NCBI RefSeq assembly: GCF_002876705.1 | Contig: NZ_MDAG01000031.1 | Location: 8,829-72,828 of the forward strand | Reading direction: 5' to 3' | From: Enterovibrio norvegicus_B | GTDB lineage: Bacteria > Pseudomonadota > Gammaproteobacteria > Enterobacterales > Vibrionaceae | DNA length: 64,000 bases | In this document: positions 23,430 through 33,359 of the stretch, piece by piece | Layout: each line of letters begins with the position of its first letter | How positions within the stretch are numbered: position 1 is the first letter of the stretch | Translations under genes and position numbers: made by a program | The notes under the pieces: generated by a model | The model's database searches: none | What the model was told of the DNA's origin: nothing | The model's input: only the letters and a program-made list of their open reading frames with translations

Positions 23430-23894
23430 ATGCGCGCGGAATTTGTAAACCCATTTTTGTCTTCTTTGGTCAATGTATTGACGACCATGGCACAGCTTGA
23501 GATTACGCCAAAGAAACCGCAGTTGAAGACATCGGAAGTTGCGAAAGGCGACGTGTCAGGTTTGATTGGCATGGTTGGCCCTAAAACAAGAGGCTCTCTT
23601 TCTGTCACGTTTGAGGAAGAGCTGGCGCTAGAAATAATGAACCGTATGTTGGGCGAGAAGCCAACGTCAATCGATGCAGATGTGACGGACATGGTCGGTG
23701 AAATCACCAATATGGTGACAGGCGGTGCGAAGCGTCTTCTTGCGGAGAAAGGCTTCGACTTTGATATGGCAACGCCGATCGTTGTGTCAGGTCGCGACCA
23801 CACCATCACACATAAAAGCGAAGGCCAAATCATCATCATGCCATTTGATTCTGATTTCGGGCGAGCTTATATCGAAATCTGTTTTGACGATTAA
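23430..23894 (+). CDS. cheX: Chemotaxis protein CheX (CheC/CheX phosphatase family)
   Basis: CheX-type proteins dephosphorylate CheY-P. This 154-residue protein has one CheX domain with the catalytic ExxN motif: Glu91 and Asn94 in DMVGEITNMVTGGAK. The N-terminus (MRAEFVNPFLSSLVNVL) is typical of the family. It lies alone, 26 bp after zur, with no chemotaxis genes around it, so it may serve a signalling system elsewhere on the genome. Confidence 0.87.
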   Translation: MRAEFVNPFLSSLVNVLTTMAQLEITPKKPQLKTSEVAKGDVSGLIGMVGPKTRGSLSVTFEEELALEIMNRMLGEKPTSIDADVTDMVGEITNMVTGGAKRLLAEKGFDFDMATPIVVSGRDHTITHKSEGQIIIMPFDSDFGRAYIEICFDD

Positions 23895-23910
23895 CGTCAT
23901 TCTTGCTCAT

Positions 23911-23938
23911 AAAAAAACGCCGCTAATGCGGCGTTTTT
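23911..23938. terminator. Bidirectional terminator between cheX and pgi
   Basis: An 8-bp stem AACGCCGC/GCGGCGTT with loop TAAT is flanked by A7 on the left and T6 on the right. It serves both convergent genes. Confidence 0.88.
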
Positions 23939-23961
23939 TGTTTCTTACTGAACCTGAGCGA

Positions 23962-25614
23962 TTAGGCGCGCCATTGTTTGAACGCGTTAATCAAACCGTT
24001 GGTTGAGCTATCGTGGCTCGCAACGGCTTCTTGATCTGCAAGCTCTGGCAAGATTTGGTTTGCCAGTTGTTTACCTAGCTCTACGCCCCACTGATCGAAG
24101 CTGAAGATATTCCAGATAACGCCTTGCGCAAAGATCTTGTGCTCATACATCGCAATCAAGTTACCTAGCGTACGAGGGGTAATCTGCTTCACCAAAATAG
24201 AGTTGGTTGGGCGGTTACCTTCGAACACTTTAAACGGCACAAGCTCTGCCACTTCTTCCGCCGTTTTACCTGCCGCGACAAATTCCGCTTCCACTTGCTC
24301 GCGGTTTTTACCGAATGCCAAGGCTTCTGTTTGCGCAAAGAAGTTCGCCATCAATTTTGGATGGTGATCGCTCAGTGGGTTGTGGCTGATTGCTGGTGCA
24401 ATGAAATCACACGGGATGATTTTCGTGCCTTGGTGAATCAGCTGGTAGAACGCGTGCTGACCGTTAGTGCCAGGCTCGCCCCAAATGATTGGACCCGTTT
24501 GGTAATCAACAGGTAGGCCGTCACGATCAACATACTTACCGTTTGATTCCATGTTGCCTTGCTGGAAGTACGCAGCAAAACGGTGCAGGTATTGGTCGTA
24601 CGGCAAAATCGCTTCTGACTCTGCGCCATAGAAGTTGTTGTACCAAACACCAATCAATGCCAACAGCACGGGCAAGTTCTCAGAGAACGGGGTTTGCTGG
24701 AAGTGGTTATCCATGTCGTGTGCGCCAGCCAACAACTCAATAAAGTTGTCGTAGCCAACCGCTAAACAGATAGACAAGCCAATTGCAGACCACAGAGAGT
24801 AACGACCGCCAACCCAATCCCAGAACTCAAACATGTTGTCGGTGTCGATGCCGAATTCCGCAACAGATTTAGCGTTCGTCGACAACGCAGCGAAGTGCTT
24901 CGCCACGTGTGCTTGGTCTTCTGCTGTCGCCAGGAACCAATCACGCGCAGACAATGCGTTGGTCATGGTTTCTTGTGTGGTGAAGGTTTTAGATGCCACC
25001 AAGAACAGTGTTGTTTCTGGGTTCAAACCTTTCAACGTTTCAGCAATGTGTGTGCCATCAACGTTAGATACAAAATGCAGGTTCAGGCGCGTTTTGTACG
25101 CAGCCAATGCCTCTGACACCATGTAAGGGCCAAGGTCTGAACCGCCGATACCGATGTTCACGATGTCGGTAATTTCTTTGCCGGTGTACCCTTTCCACTC
25201 ACCACCAATGACACGCTCTGAGAAGGCTTTCATCTTCTCAAGCACAGCGTTCACGTGTGGCATAACATCTTCGCCATCAACCATGATCGGTGTGTTGCTG
25301 CGGTTGCGCAGAGCAATGTGCAGCACTGCACGGTCTTCTGTTTGGTTGATTTTATCGCCACCAAACATTGCACCAATCGCGGTTTTCAACTCTGTTTCGT
25401 CTGCAAGCGCGAACAACTTATCGAGTGTTTGTTCACTGATCAGGTTTTTCGAGTAATCCAGAAGGATATCGTCACCGAAATTGACAGAAAACTTATCGAA
25501 ACGGTTTGGATCGTTGGCAAAAAGCGAGCTAAGGGTCAAATCCTGCGCATCTTCAAAATGAGCGGTAAGCGATTTCCACGCTGCCGTTTGCGTCGGATTG
25601 ATAGACTTCAACAT
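23962..25614 (-). CDS. pgi: Glucose-6-phosphate isomerase
   Basis: Pgi interconverts glucose 6-phosphate and fructose 6-phosphate in glycolysis and gluconeogenesis. The 550 residues match the bacterial enzyme (549 in E. coli). Recognisable signatures are the substrate-binding block NIGIGGSDLGPYMVSEAL, the first PGI signature DWVGGRYSLWSAIGL and the second near FDQWGVELGKQ. The start at 25614 has AAGGAAC upstream. It is monocistronic, closed by the terminator at 23911. Confidence 0.97.
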   Translation of the reverse strand: MLKSINPTQTAAWKSLTAHFEDAQDLTLSSLFANDPNRFDKFSVNFGDDILLDYSKNLISEQTLDKLFALADETELKTAIGAMFGGDKINQTEDRAVLHIALRNRSNTPIMVDGEDVMPHVNAVLEKMKAFSERVIGGEWKGYTGKEITDIVNIGIGGSDLGPYMVSEALAAYKTRLNLHFVSNVDGTHIAETLKGLNPETTLFLVASKTFTTQETMTNALSARDWFLATAEDQAHVAKHFAALSTNAKSVAEFGIDTDNMFEFWDWVGGRYSLWSAIGLSICLAVGYDNFIELLAGAHDMDNHFQQTPFSENLPVLLALIGVWYNNFYGAESEAILPYDQYLHRFAAYFQQGNMESNGKYVDRDGLPVDYQTGPIIWGEPGTNGQHAFYQLIHQGTKIIPCDFIAPAISHNPLSDHHPKLMANFFAQTEALAFGKNREQVEAEFVAAGKTAEEVAELVPFKVFEGNRPTNSILVKQITPRTLGNLIAMYEHKIFAQGVIWNIFSFDQWGVELGKQLANQILPELADQEAVASHDSSTNGLINAFKQWRA

Positions 25615-25922
25615 AGTTATTGTTCCTTATAGACAGAGTCGGTTCGAGTGGGCGCTGTCATCCCACATTGTTCGAGGCAGACCACACTTCGTCATGTAAT
25701 CGCCAAAGTGGTGTAATGTTACGATCTACTTTGTACCCATGCTAGGCCAATACGTAGTTTTAAGCCGATATCTTTTTATTGCGATAGGCTAAGAGTTGCT
25801 ATGTTGGCATGATTACATTGCAACCGTTTTGCGTTAAGTCAGTGATTGTGCATGCTCGAACGCGGTGCCAAGGTCTCTTGAGCACGTATTTTAAATAAAT
25901 GATTGAATAGCAGGTGTGCTAA
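25615..25922. other. Intergenic region between pgi and yjbQ
   Basis: These 308 bp separate the divergent pgi and yjbQ genes and must contain both promoters. I see ribosome sites at each end (AAGGAAC for pgi, AGGTG for yjbQ) but no open frame, repeat or clear operator. Confidence 0.5.
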
Positions 25923-26342
25923 ATGTGGATTCAAAAAACTATTAATTTAACCGCTAAGCGCCGTGGTTTTCATTTAATCACTGATGAAATCGAACAACAT
26001 ATTCCTGAGTTGCGCGAATTACATATCGGTCTAATTCATCTGTTTATTCAACACACTTCTGCCAGTTTGACACTGAATGAGAACGCTGATCCAACGGTAC
26101 GCAGTGACATGGAAGCGCATTTCAACCACTTCGTTCCAGAGTGTGCTTCTTACTACCAACATACCTATGAAGGGGATGACGACATGCCGGCGCACATCAA
26201 AAGCTCCTTACTTGGCTCAAGCGTGTCGATACCTATATCAAAAGGCAGAATGGCGTTAGGTACATGGCAAGGTATTTATCTTGGTGAACATAGAGATCAC
26301 GGGGGCCCTCGAACCGTCATGATTACGATTCAAGGGGAGTAG
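25923..26342 (+). CDS. yjbQ: YjbQ/UPF0047 family protein
   Basis: The 139-residue protein is a clear UPF0047 member: LFIQHTSASLTLNENADPTVRSDM contains the family His/Asn/Asp set, and WQGIYLGEHRDHGGPRTVMI closes the fold. E. coli YjbQ has weak thiamine-phosphate synthase activity in vitro; its physiological role is uncertain. It stands alone behind pgi, transcribed the other way. Confidence 0.9.
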   Translation: MWIQKTINLTAKRRGFHLITDEIEQHIPELRELHIGLIHLFIQHTSASLTLNENADPTVRSDMEAHFNHFVPECASYYQHTYEGDDDMPAHIKSSLLGSSVSIPISKGRMALGTWQGIYLGEHRDHGGPRTVMITIQGE

Positions 26343-26812
26343 AAGTAAGGCAATAAAAAGATAACAACCCTAAGCCGACTGACACATGTAAAGCAGATTG
26401 CAAACCCTTGCCTCATACAAGCGACTTGTCACTGTGTAAAAACGCTGTCCAACCACCTCATCTTATTGAAAAGAATAAATATATGCAGTTAATTCCAATT
26501 TTAAGCACGCCAGCCTTTACTCGTACTTAAGAACCAATAATCACCAAATACCGAAGTCATCAATTACGACTTTTATCATTAAAAACCTCGAGGCTTTCTA
26601 TGGGTTCCTGCTTAAAAATCATTAAAAAATCTCACGTCTCATTTATAAAACAAAATAGTGTCACGTAATTGCATACCCTCTCTTCATCGTAAATTTGTCG
26701 TAATCGATGCGACACGGCTCAGCCTTGTATTCTCAGTGAAACAGCGAAAATTTAGCGCTGTCTTGGAGCATAGAAGGTGGGCGAACAACTTTTAACAGAC
26801 TCTAGGTTTCCA
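26343..26812. other. AT-rich intergenic region before the Calx-beta gene
   Basis: About 470 bp without a credible gene. The stretch is A+T-rich and the main structured element I can see is the TGTCG/CGACA inverted repeat at 26696-26714, listed separately. It should hold the promoter of the secreted protein gene. Confidence 0.5.
26696..26714. promoter_or_regulatory. Inverted repeat TGTCG-N9-CGACA, candidate operator
   Basis: TGTCG and CGACA form a 5-bp dyad with a 9-bp AT-rich spacer, about 100 bp upstream of the secreted Calx-beta protein. The size fits a dimeric helix-turn-helix regulator. No family is implied by the sequence. Confidence 0.35.
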
Positions 26813-28546
26813 ATGATGATGAAGAAGACTCTGCTTTCAACCGCGATTCTTGCTGGTGCTCTCACCTCTATGCAGGCAGTAGCAAACTGTGCTGGTAACG
26901 TTTATTCGATGAATGCTGGACGTGGACACGTCGGCTTGCTGCTCGATGTACAAGAAGCGAAGCAAATGTCGACACAATACTTCTCAGATGCGGGCGAACG
27001 CGTGGAGTTCCATTCTCGCGCGCTTTTCAGTACACCAAGCATGGCGTATGACCGCATTACTGATCGCCTCTACTACACAAATTCACCTCAGCCGACCACT
27101 TATCATGTTCAAGTACCAGAAACCGAAGTCACCGCAGAAGAGCTGAAAAGCTTAGATCTTCACGCCAAAGCCATCGAGTCTTATCAGTTGGCTTACATGG
27201 ATCCCGCAACTGGCGAGCACGTTGCTGGCCCTACCGTAAACAAGCAAATCCTGCGAATGGCGTTTGATCCGGATAGCGGTGAGTTGTTTGCTTCAGATGC
27301 GCGTACGATTTTCAAGGTAGACCCAGAAACTGGCGAAACGACTCACCTCGGGGATTTTGACAGTGGATTGAAAAATGGTGGGTTCACAAACTGGGGGGAT
27401 TTTGTATTTCAAGACGGGCAACTTTTATTTGTCACCAACAGCCGTACATTTTCTATTAATACCAGCACTGGCGCACAAACTTTTGAAGCCTTCCACTATA
27501 TCGATTTCGTGGCGGCAGCCACATTAGATCAAAATGGCCAAATGCTTGTTGCAGCCAAGAACCAGAATGTATCGGGTAACGTGAACAGTAATCACCTTTA
27601 CCGCTTAAAGCCTTCGACAGGCGAAAAAGTGCGGGTGGGCTTATTCCCGAGCCGCATCAGTGCCATGGCAACGGTGACATCAGAAGATCACACTTGTTAT
27701 GAGAAAACAGAATTCAAGAGTGACTTAGCACCAGAAGTGACAGGCATTACGCTCGGCTCTGATTCTGTGACGGAAGGTTCGACGGCTTATTTCACCATCA
27801 ATTTCGACAAGTCCACCAGCGATGCGAACACCGCACTGCGTGTTGCATTAAAAGATGGCACGGCAAACTTGAACAGCGATTACCAAAATACCGTTGAATT
27901 GCTGTTCTCTGATAACTCAACGGGTTCTGCAACGATCTCATCAACATTGACCGAAATCAGCCTGCCACAAGGCGTTACGTCAGTGCGCATTGGCGTGCCA
28001 ACCGTGAATGACGCTACGCATGAGAGCAATGAGAACTTCACGTTGGATGCTTGGGTTTCCACCGACAAGAGCGATCTGACGTCAGCCAGTGTGACTGTTG
28101 TTGATAATGACCCCGCTGAAGTTGGCATTCGAGGGTGTAGCAACGGTGGCTGGACATCAGCAACGAATTCACTGACTTGGTGTTCTGAGAACGACACCGT
28201 CACTTGGGTTGGTGATTACCACAACTCAACGCACTCCTCGCGTTTTGAAGGAACCATTGATGGCTTGTCTATCGGTTCAGCGAGCACACTGAACTATAAA
28301 ATCCTGTCCACACAAGATATCGGTGGCCTCTCTCGATTTACTGTGGAGATGGATTACGGTAACGGGTGGGTGACTGTAGGTAACTACCGCTCAAGGGTTT
28401 ATTCACGACCAACGACGGTTTCCTATACCTATGACTTTACTCCAGCATCGACACAGGCTAAGTATCGACTCACATGGAACATCACATCTGATCGTCCAGA
28501 TGGCGGTGATGACATTTCAATCGGCTTAGAAAATGTAACCTGGTAA
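26813..28546 (+). CDS. Secreted protein with a Calx-beta domain
   Basis: The product is exported: MMMKKTLLSTAILAGALTSMQAVA ends in an Ala-x-Ala signal peptidase site. Residues up to about 310 resemble a propeller-like repeat protein (repeated FDPDSGELFASD, KVDPETGETTHLG). A Calx-beta domain follows (about 318-435, SVTEGSTAYFTINFDKS to VTVVDNDPAEVGI). The last 140 residues form an unassigned beta-rich domain with Cys pairs. ATG 26813 (first of three) has AGG at 6 nt; the frame to 26777 adds no signal. Adhesion or calcium binding is plausible but unproven. Confidence 0.75.
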   Translation: MMMKKTLLSTAILAGALTSMQAVANCAGNVYSMNAGRGHVGLLLDVQEAKQMSTQYFSDAGERVEFHSRALFSTPSMAYDRITDRLYYTNSPQPTTYHVQVPETEVTAEELKSLDLHAKAIESYQLAYMDPATGEHVAGPTVNKQILRMAFDPDSGELFASDARTIFKVDPETGETTHLGDFDSGLKNGGFTNWGDFVFQDGQLLFVTNSRTFSINTSTGAQTFEAFHYIDFVAAATLDQNGQMLVAAKNQNVSGNVNSNHLYRLKPSTGEKVRVGLFPSRISAMATVTSEDHTCYEKTEFKSDLAPEVTGITLGSDSVTEGSTAYFTINFDKSTSDANTALRVALKDGTANLNSDYQNTVELLFSDNSTGSATISSTLTEISLPQGVTSVRIGVPTVNDATHESNENFTLDAWVSTDKSDLTSASVTVVDNDPAEVGIRGCSNGGWTSATNSLTWCSENDTVTWVGDYHNSTHSSRFEGTIDGLSIGSASTLNYKILSTQDIGGLSRFTVEMDYGNGWVTVGNYRSRVYSRPTTVSYTYDFTPASTQAKYRLTWNITSDRPDGGDDISIGLENVTW

Positions 28547-28566
28547 TAAAACCGACAATCATGAAT

Positions 28567-28595
28567 AGCCAAAGCATTGCTTTGGCTTTTTTTTT
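28567..28595 (+). terminator. Terminator after the Calx-beta gene
   Basis: A 9-bp stem AGCCAAAGC/GCTTTGGCT with loop ATT is followed by eight T. It lies 20 bp after the stop. Confidence 0.9.
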
Positions 28596-28599
28596 GCGC

Positions 28600-29883
28600 T
28601 TAAAACGGCTGATTAATCATGACCCTGAACAAGCCTTCCTCACTGCCCCACGCCATTTCAGAACGCACAACAACACCTTCCACTTGGAATCGAATAGCGC
28701 CGCCCGCACTCCATTTCATGTCACTGTGCAGTTCAGCTAAATCATAAGAATCAGCAACCCGCCCCGCATCAACAAACGCGACCCATTGCCACCACGGCAC
28801 GTCATACCAACTAAAAACAGGCACATCACCAAGCGGTTGCCACTCAGGTATCACCCGATATTCCAAGGTGTAGCTTAGCGCTGAACGATCAACAAAACGC
28901 CCTGACTGAAAACTTCGAAGACGGTACAAGCCACCAAGACGTGCACCCGCAAATTCAGGTGGACGCTCATAAACATGCTCACCATTGACCGTGGTTTTCT
29001 CGTCCCAACTGGGCGTATCCGCGGTATACACATTGAAAGCGACCACTTGTTGCTTGGCCATTTCGTCCCAATCACCAAGGGCAAAGAACCAACTTTGGCT
29101 CGCTTCCCACTTCCACCAACTTGCTCGATCACTAGCACCCGGATCAGCCGTCACGATCAACTCGCTCACACTGCCTTTGGTGGGGTTATTTGCATTGTCT
29201 CGGTTATCCCAACGGAAACGGGTTTCAAGCCCCCACACTTCTTCTGCCTTCGAAAAATCGCTAGGAATATTCGCTGCCCCGCCTGCCAGTTCACGGGACT
29301 CATAAAACGGTCGAAGCTCAATAGACGATACGCCACTCTCCCATGGAGTATGACCATCTACCTGACGCTGAGGAAAGAGAGCTGCACGAATCGGCTGGGA
29401 AATGGCCGCGCCCATCGGCAAGATGTAGCGCATAGAAAGATGATGACGCGCGTCTCGGCTATCGGCTTTTATGCTGCCTGACTTGATGGAATCATTGTTC
29501 GCCGCATCACCAAGAAAGTAATCAAATTGCGTGTAGTCGGCTTCATAGAATTGCCCACTGAATAACCAACGACTGTCTGATGACAACACGTAGTTATTGG
29601 CAGCGATAAAACTCATCCACGTACTTCTAGCCGTGCCGAGCCCTGCAGCAAACACTGAGGCTTGTGGCTGGCCTGCTCCTTTCCAGAGCCCCGCCATGCC
29701 TGCAGAAAGCCCCATGGCTTCGGTCGAAAATGCGAATGGGACGATTTCTATATCAGGCGATTTAGCGTCTGCGGTGATCGCTTCATTGGATGACGAAACC
29801 GTTTCGTCATTGCTCGCACTGGCTGGCAAGCATAAGAAAGCCGCAATCAAAGATGCGGCTAGTAGACATTGATGACTGTTCAA
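28600..29883 (-). CDS. BamA/TamA-family outer membrane protein lacking POTRA domains
   Basis: The 427-residue protein has a signal peptide (cleavage after PASA, near residue 23) and beta-barrel sequence throughout, ending with the outer-membrane C-terminal Phe (VMINQPF). The surface-antigen (Omp85 barrel) signature is visible in RLGGLYRLRSFQSGRFVDRSALSYTLEYR and FVDAGRVADSYD. There is no room for POTRA domains, so it is a barrel-only member. Substrate unknown. It lies 18 bp before alr in the same direction, but its function need not be linked. Confidence 0.82.
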   Translation of the reverse strand: MNSHQCLLAASLIAAFLCLPASASNDETVSSSNEAITADAKSPDIEIVPFAFSTEAMGLSAGMAGLWKGAGQPQASVFAAGLGTARSTWMSFIAANNYVLSSDSRWLFSGQFYEADYTQFDYFLGDAANNDSIKSGSIKADSRDARHHLSMRYILPMGAAISQPIRAALFPQRQVDGHTPWESGVSSIELRPFYESRELAGGAANIPSDFSKAEEVWGLETRFRWDNRDNANNPTKGSVSELIVTADPGASDRASWWKWEASQSWFFALGDWDEMAKQQVVAFNVYTADTPSWDEKTTVNGEHVYERPPEFAGARLGGLYRLRSFQSGRFVDRSALSYTLEYRVIPEWQPLGDVPVFSWYDVPWWQWVAFVDAGRVADSYDLAELHSDMKWSAGGAIRFQVEGVVVRSEMAWGSEEGLFRVMINQPF

Positions 29884-29901
29884 AATGACTCACGAAAAGG
29901 A

Positions 29902-30978
29902 TTAGGTATAAACGAGATCAACTCTCGACGTAATGTTAGTCACAAGCTCATAGCCAATCGTCCCAACATGGTTTGCGATCTCTTCAACGGGGAGACTTTC
30001 GCCCCACAAGATCACTTCATCGCCTACGCAATCCTTCGCGTCTGGGCCTAAATCAATGGTCAACATGTCCATTGAAACACGTCCCACCAAGCAGACTTTG
30101 CGTCCGTTCACCATCACGGGGGTGCCATCCGGTGCAACACGTGGATAGCCATCTCCGTAACCTATCGCGACCACGCCAATGTTGGTGTCGCGATCGGTTA
30201 CCCAACGCGCGCCGTAGCCGACGGGTTCGCCTTTTTTCGCGGTTCTTACTGCGATAAGGCTCGATGTCATGGTCATCACGGGTTTCAACCCCAGCGCGTT
30301 ACCTGTGAGAGATGAAACGGAAGACACGCCATAAAGGCTAATGCCAGGTCTCACCCAATCAAGATGGCTGTCGGGCCAGAAGAAACAGCCTGATGACGCC
30401 GCAAGCGAACGATCGCCATCTTGTCCTTCGGTGACAGCAGCAAACATTGCGATCTGCGCATTCGTGACGGGATTTTCAAGTTCATCGGCACAGCCAAAGT
30501 GACTCATGAAATGCAGTGGCTTAGCGACATTCGGACACGCATTCAATCGCGCTATGAATTCGCTGCATTCTTCCGAGCGAACACCTAGACGGTGCATGCC
30601 GGAATCCACCTTTAACCACACCGTCAATGGCGTCGTAAGCGTGGCGCGCTCAAGCGCTTCAAGCTGTTCAATGCAGTGCACCGCAGTGTGGAGCTGATGT
30701 TCAGCCAGCAGCGGCAGATCTTCAGCCGAGTAAAAGCCTTCAAGCAGCAAAATAGGCGTTTCAATACCGTCGGCACGAAGTGCGAGTGCTTCTTCAAGTC
30801 GCGCAACACCAAACCCATCTGCATGAGCGGCAAGCGTATTTGCAACAGGCAGCAGACCATGACCATAACCATTGGCTTTAATCGCCGCCCACGCACGGCT
30901 GTTGGGTGCTTTGGTACGCACAACATTAAGGTTATGCACCAAGTTATCCAGTTGAATATAGGCAGTTGCTGCTTTCAT
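29902..30978 (-). CDS. alr: Alanine racemase
   Basis: Alr makes D-alanine for peptidoglycan using PLP. The 358 residues match E. coli Alr (359). Lys34 in AAIKANGYGHG binds PLP; the Tyr base lies in PVGYGARWVTDRDT. The GYGDGYPR and VGRVSMDM blocks are present. It follows dnaB by 12 bp, the conserved dnaB-alr order. Confidence 0.97.
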   Translation of the reverse strand: MKAATAYIQLDNLVHNLNVVRTKAPNSRAWAAIKANGYGHGLLPVANTLAAHADGFGVARLEEALALRADGIETPILLLEGFYSAEDLPLLAEHQLHTAVHCIEQLEALERATLTTPLTVWLKVDSGMHRLGVRSEECSEFIARLNACPNVAKPLHFMSHFGCADELENPVTNAQIAMFAAVTEGQDGDRSLAASSGCFFWPDSHLDWVRPGISLYGVSSVSSLTGNALGLKPVMTMTSSLIAVRTAKKGEPVGYGARWVTDRDTNIGVVAIGYGDGYPRVAPDGTPVMVNGRKVCLVGRVSMDMLTIDLGPDAKDCVGDEVILWGESLPVEEIANHVGTIGYELVTNITSRVDLVYT

Positions 30979-30990
30979 GAAACCTCGCGG

Positions 30991-32400
30991 TTACTCTTCG
31001 TCGAACGCAGGGCCTGCGTAATTATCAAAGCGTGAGAAGTGACCTTGGAAGGTCAGACGTACCGAGCCGATAGGACCGTTACGTTGCTTACCGATAATGA
31101 TTTCAGCAATGCCTTTGAGCGGGCTTTCAGGGTTATAAACCTCATCACGATAGATGAACATGATAAGGTCGGCATCCTGCTCGATTGCCCCAGATTCACG
31201 CAAGTCGGAGTTGATAGGACGTTTATCAGCACGTTGCTCCAACGAGCGGTTAAGCTGCGACAGGGCGACAACGGGCACATTCAATTCTTTCGCCAGCGCC
31301 TTTAACGAGCGGCTGATTTCGGAGATTTCCAAGGTACGGTTATCTTGCAGACCCGGTACACGCATCAACTGAAGGTAATCGACCATGATCATAGACAGGC
31401 CGCCGTGGTCACGCGCAATACGGCGCGCACGAGAGCGAACATCTGTCGGAGTTAGGCCTGAGCTATCATCGATGTACATGTTCTTCTTCTGGGTTAACAA
31501 CCCCATGGTAGAAGAGATACGCGCCCAGTCTTCATCATCCAACTGGCCGGTACGAATTTTGGTTTGGTCCACGCGCGAAAAGGACGCCAACATACGCATC
31601 ATCAGCTGTTCCGCGGGCATCTCTAGGGAAAAGATAAGTACCGGCTTTTCCTGATCCATCGCGGCGTTTTCACACAAGTTCATCGCAAACGTGGTTTTAC
31701 CCATGGACGGACGAGCCGCAACAATAATCAAGTCAGAACCTTGTAGACCCGCAGTTTTCTTATTGAGATCCGTGAAGCCCGTAGACACCCCTGTTACGCC
31801 GTCTTGCGGTGTTTTTAGGAGGAGCTCGATACGCTCTAAGGTTTTCTCCAGAACATTTTCAACGTTCTGAGGACCTTCACTTTCACTCGTACGCGCTTCG
31901 GCAATGGCAAACACTTTGCTCTCTGCCATGTCCAAAAGGTCTTCAGAAGTACGCCCCTCAGGCTCATAGCCCGCATCGGCAATTTCATTCGCCACGCTGA
32001 TCAGGTTACGCACAACCGCACGTTCACGCACAATGTCGGCATAGGCCGTAATGTTCGCCGCACTTGGGGTGTTTTTAGCAAGCTCTGCTAAATAAGCGAA
32101 GCCACCGACGTCATCAAGGTGACTGTTCTTTTCGAGGTGTTGCGATAGGGTAATAAGGTCAAGCGGGTTCCCGCTATCAAGCAATTGCTTGGTGCTTTCA
32201 AAAATCATGCGGTGCGGTCGGCTATAAAAGTCCGATGCCACCACTCTTTCTGCCACGCTGTCCCAGCGTTCGTTATCCAGCATTAAGCCGCCCAATACCG
32301 ACTGCTCCGCTTCCAAGGAATGCGGTGGCACTTTCAGTGCATCAACCTGACGGTCTTTGGGTTTGTTGGAGTTAAATTGCTTGCTGCGTTGCTCTGCCAT
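30991..32400 (-). CDS. dnaB: Replicative DNA helicase DnaB
   Basis: DnaB unwinds DNA ahead of the replisome. From ATG 32400 it has 469 residues (E. coli 471); the longer open frame to 32556 is upstream leader. The N-terminal collar starts at KVPPHSLEAEQSVLGGLML, the RecA-like domain has Walker A ARPSMGKTTFAMN and Walker B-like MIMVDYLQLM, and EIIIGKQRNGPIGSV lies near the C-terminus. No intein is present. Confidence 0.97.
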   Translation of the reverse strand: MAEQRSKQFNSNKPKDRQVDALKVPPHSLEAEQSVLGGLMLDNERWDSVAERVVASDFYSRPHRMIFESTKQLLDSGNPLDLITLSQHLEKNSHLDDVGGFAYLAELAKNTPSAANITAYADIVRERAVVRNLISVANEIADAGYEPEGRTSEDLLDMAESKVFAIAEARTSESEGPQNVENVLEKTLERIELLLKTPQDGVTGVSTGFTDLNKKTAGLQGSDLIIVAARPSMGKTTFAMNLCENAAMDQEKPVLIFSLEMPAEQLMMRMLASFSRVDQTKIRTGQLDDEDWARISSTMGLLTQKKNMYIDDSSGLTPTDVRSRARRIARDHGGLSMIMVDYLQLMRVPGLQDNRTLEISEISRSLKALAKELNVPVVALSQLNRSLEQRADKRPINSDLRESGAIEQDADLIMFIYRDEVYNPESPLKGIAEIIIGKQRNGPIGSVRLTFQGHFSRFDNYAGPAFDEE

Positions 32401-32596
32401 ATCACTCGTTACCTTATCATTGCGCCCGTCATTATATACCCAAACAACACGAAGATGCTCGGGTATAACCCCAATCAGAAAAGGAATCCCCCTCTGAACA
32501 GAAGCTGACGCAATGATGAAATAAATTCCTGCCAATTTAACATCTTGCTGACGCATATTTGGCAGTTTCCGTTAAAATGTTTTTCCGATCTTAGTA

Positions 32597-33355
32597 ATGG
32601 TAAACCATATGGCCTTAGCGCTGTTGAAACCGTCTTTGTTTTGTCTGGTAGCACTTCCCTTTAGTGCATGGGCCGATGACGTGCCCCCACCTTGGCAATC
32701 TGAAGTCGAACTCGGTTTACAAGCCCTCTCCGGCAACTCTGACTCGATCACACTGAACACCCGTTTAGGGATGAGCTACACCAGCGGCCCATACCGCCAC
32801 ACCTCAGAAGCTAAGTTCTTGCTGGTCGAGAAAGATGGCGAAGAAGACAAGCGCAAAGGGGAAATGGAAAGTCAGGCCAACTACAAATTCGACCCCTCTC
32901 GGTATGTGCTCGCCAACATCACCTACACCAATGATAAATATGGCCCTTATTTCGACGATTTTACCTTCGCGACAGGTTTAGGTTACCAAGCGATTTGGCG
33001 TGAAGACATGACCTTATTGCTAGAGATCGGCCCGGGTTATCGTTACCAAAAACCCAACCTTGATGAGATTGATGATGACGATCTGATCCTGCCGCACAAC
33101 GTGCAAGAGTTCATCGTCAGGGGACAAGCAGAGTTGATGTGGCAAATGACAAAAACTGCCGAACTCCAAGGTCGCTTAACCACCATCAGTGGACCAAGTA
33201 ACACCAGCTTCGAGGCGCGCCTTTCGGTGCAAACCAGTTTGATTGATGACTTGGCGATTAAGATCTCGACCACGCAAAAATACATCAACGACGTCCCACC
33301 AGGGCTCAGTAATCTGGATTCGATTTTTACCGTGAATATGGTTTATAAGTTTTAG
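32597..33355 (+). CDS. DUF481 (YdiY-like) outer membrane protein
   Basis: The 252-residue protein carries a signal peptide ending at AWA|DD and a beta-barrel-like body with alternating aromatic strands and a C-terminal NMVYKF. DUF481 members (E. coli YdiY) are induced by acid; their function is unclear. ATG 32609 is an alternative start four codons later. It is divergent from dnaB and lies directly against the repeat that borders the assembly gap. Confidence 0.82.
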   Translation: MVNHMALALLKPSLFCLVALPFSAWADDVPPPWQSEVELGLQALSGNSDSITLNTRLGMSYTSGPYRHTSEAKFLLVEKDGEEDKRKGEMESQANYKFDPSRYVLANITYTNDKYGPYFDDFTFATGLGYQAIWREDMTLLLEIGPGYRYQKPNLDEIDDDDLILPHNVQEFIVRGQAELMWQMTKTAELQGRLTTISGPSNTSFEARLSVQTSLIDDLAIKISTTQKYINDVPPGLSNLDSIFTVNMVYKF

Positions 33356-33359
33356 GCAA

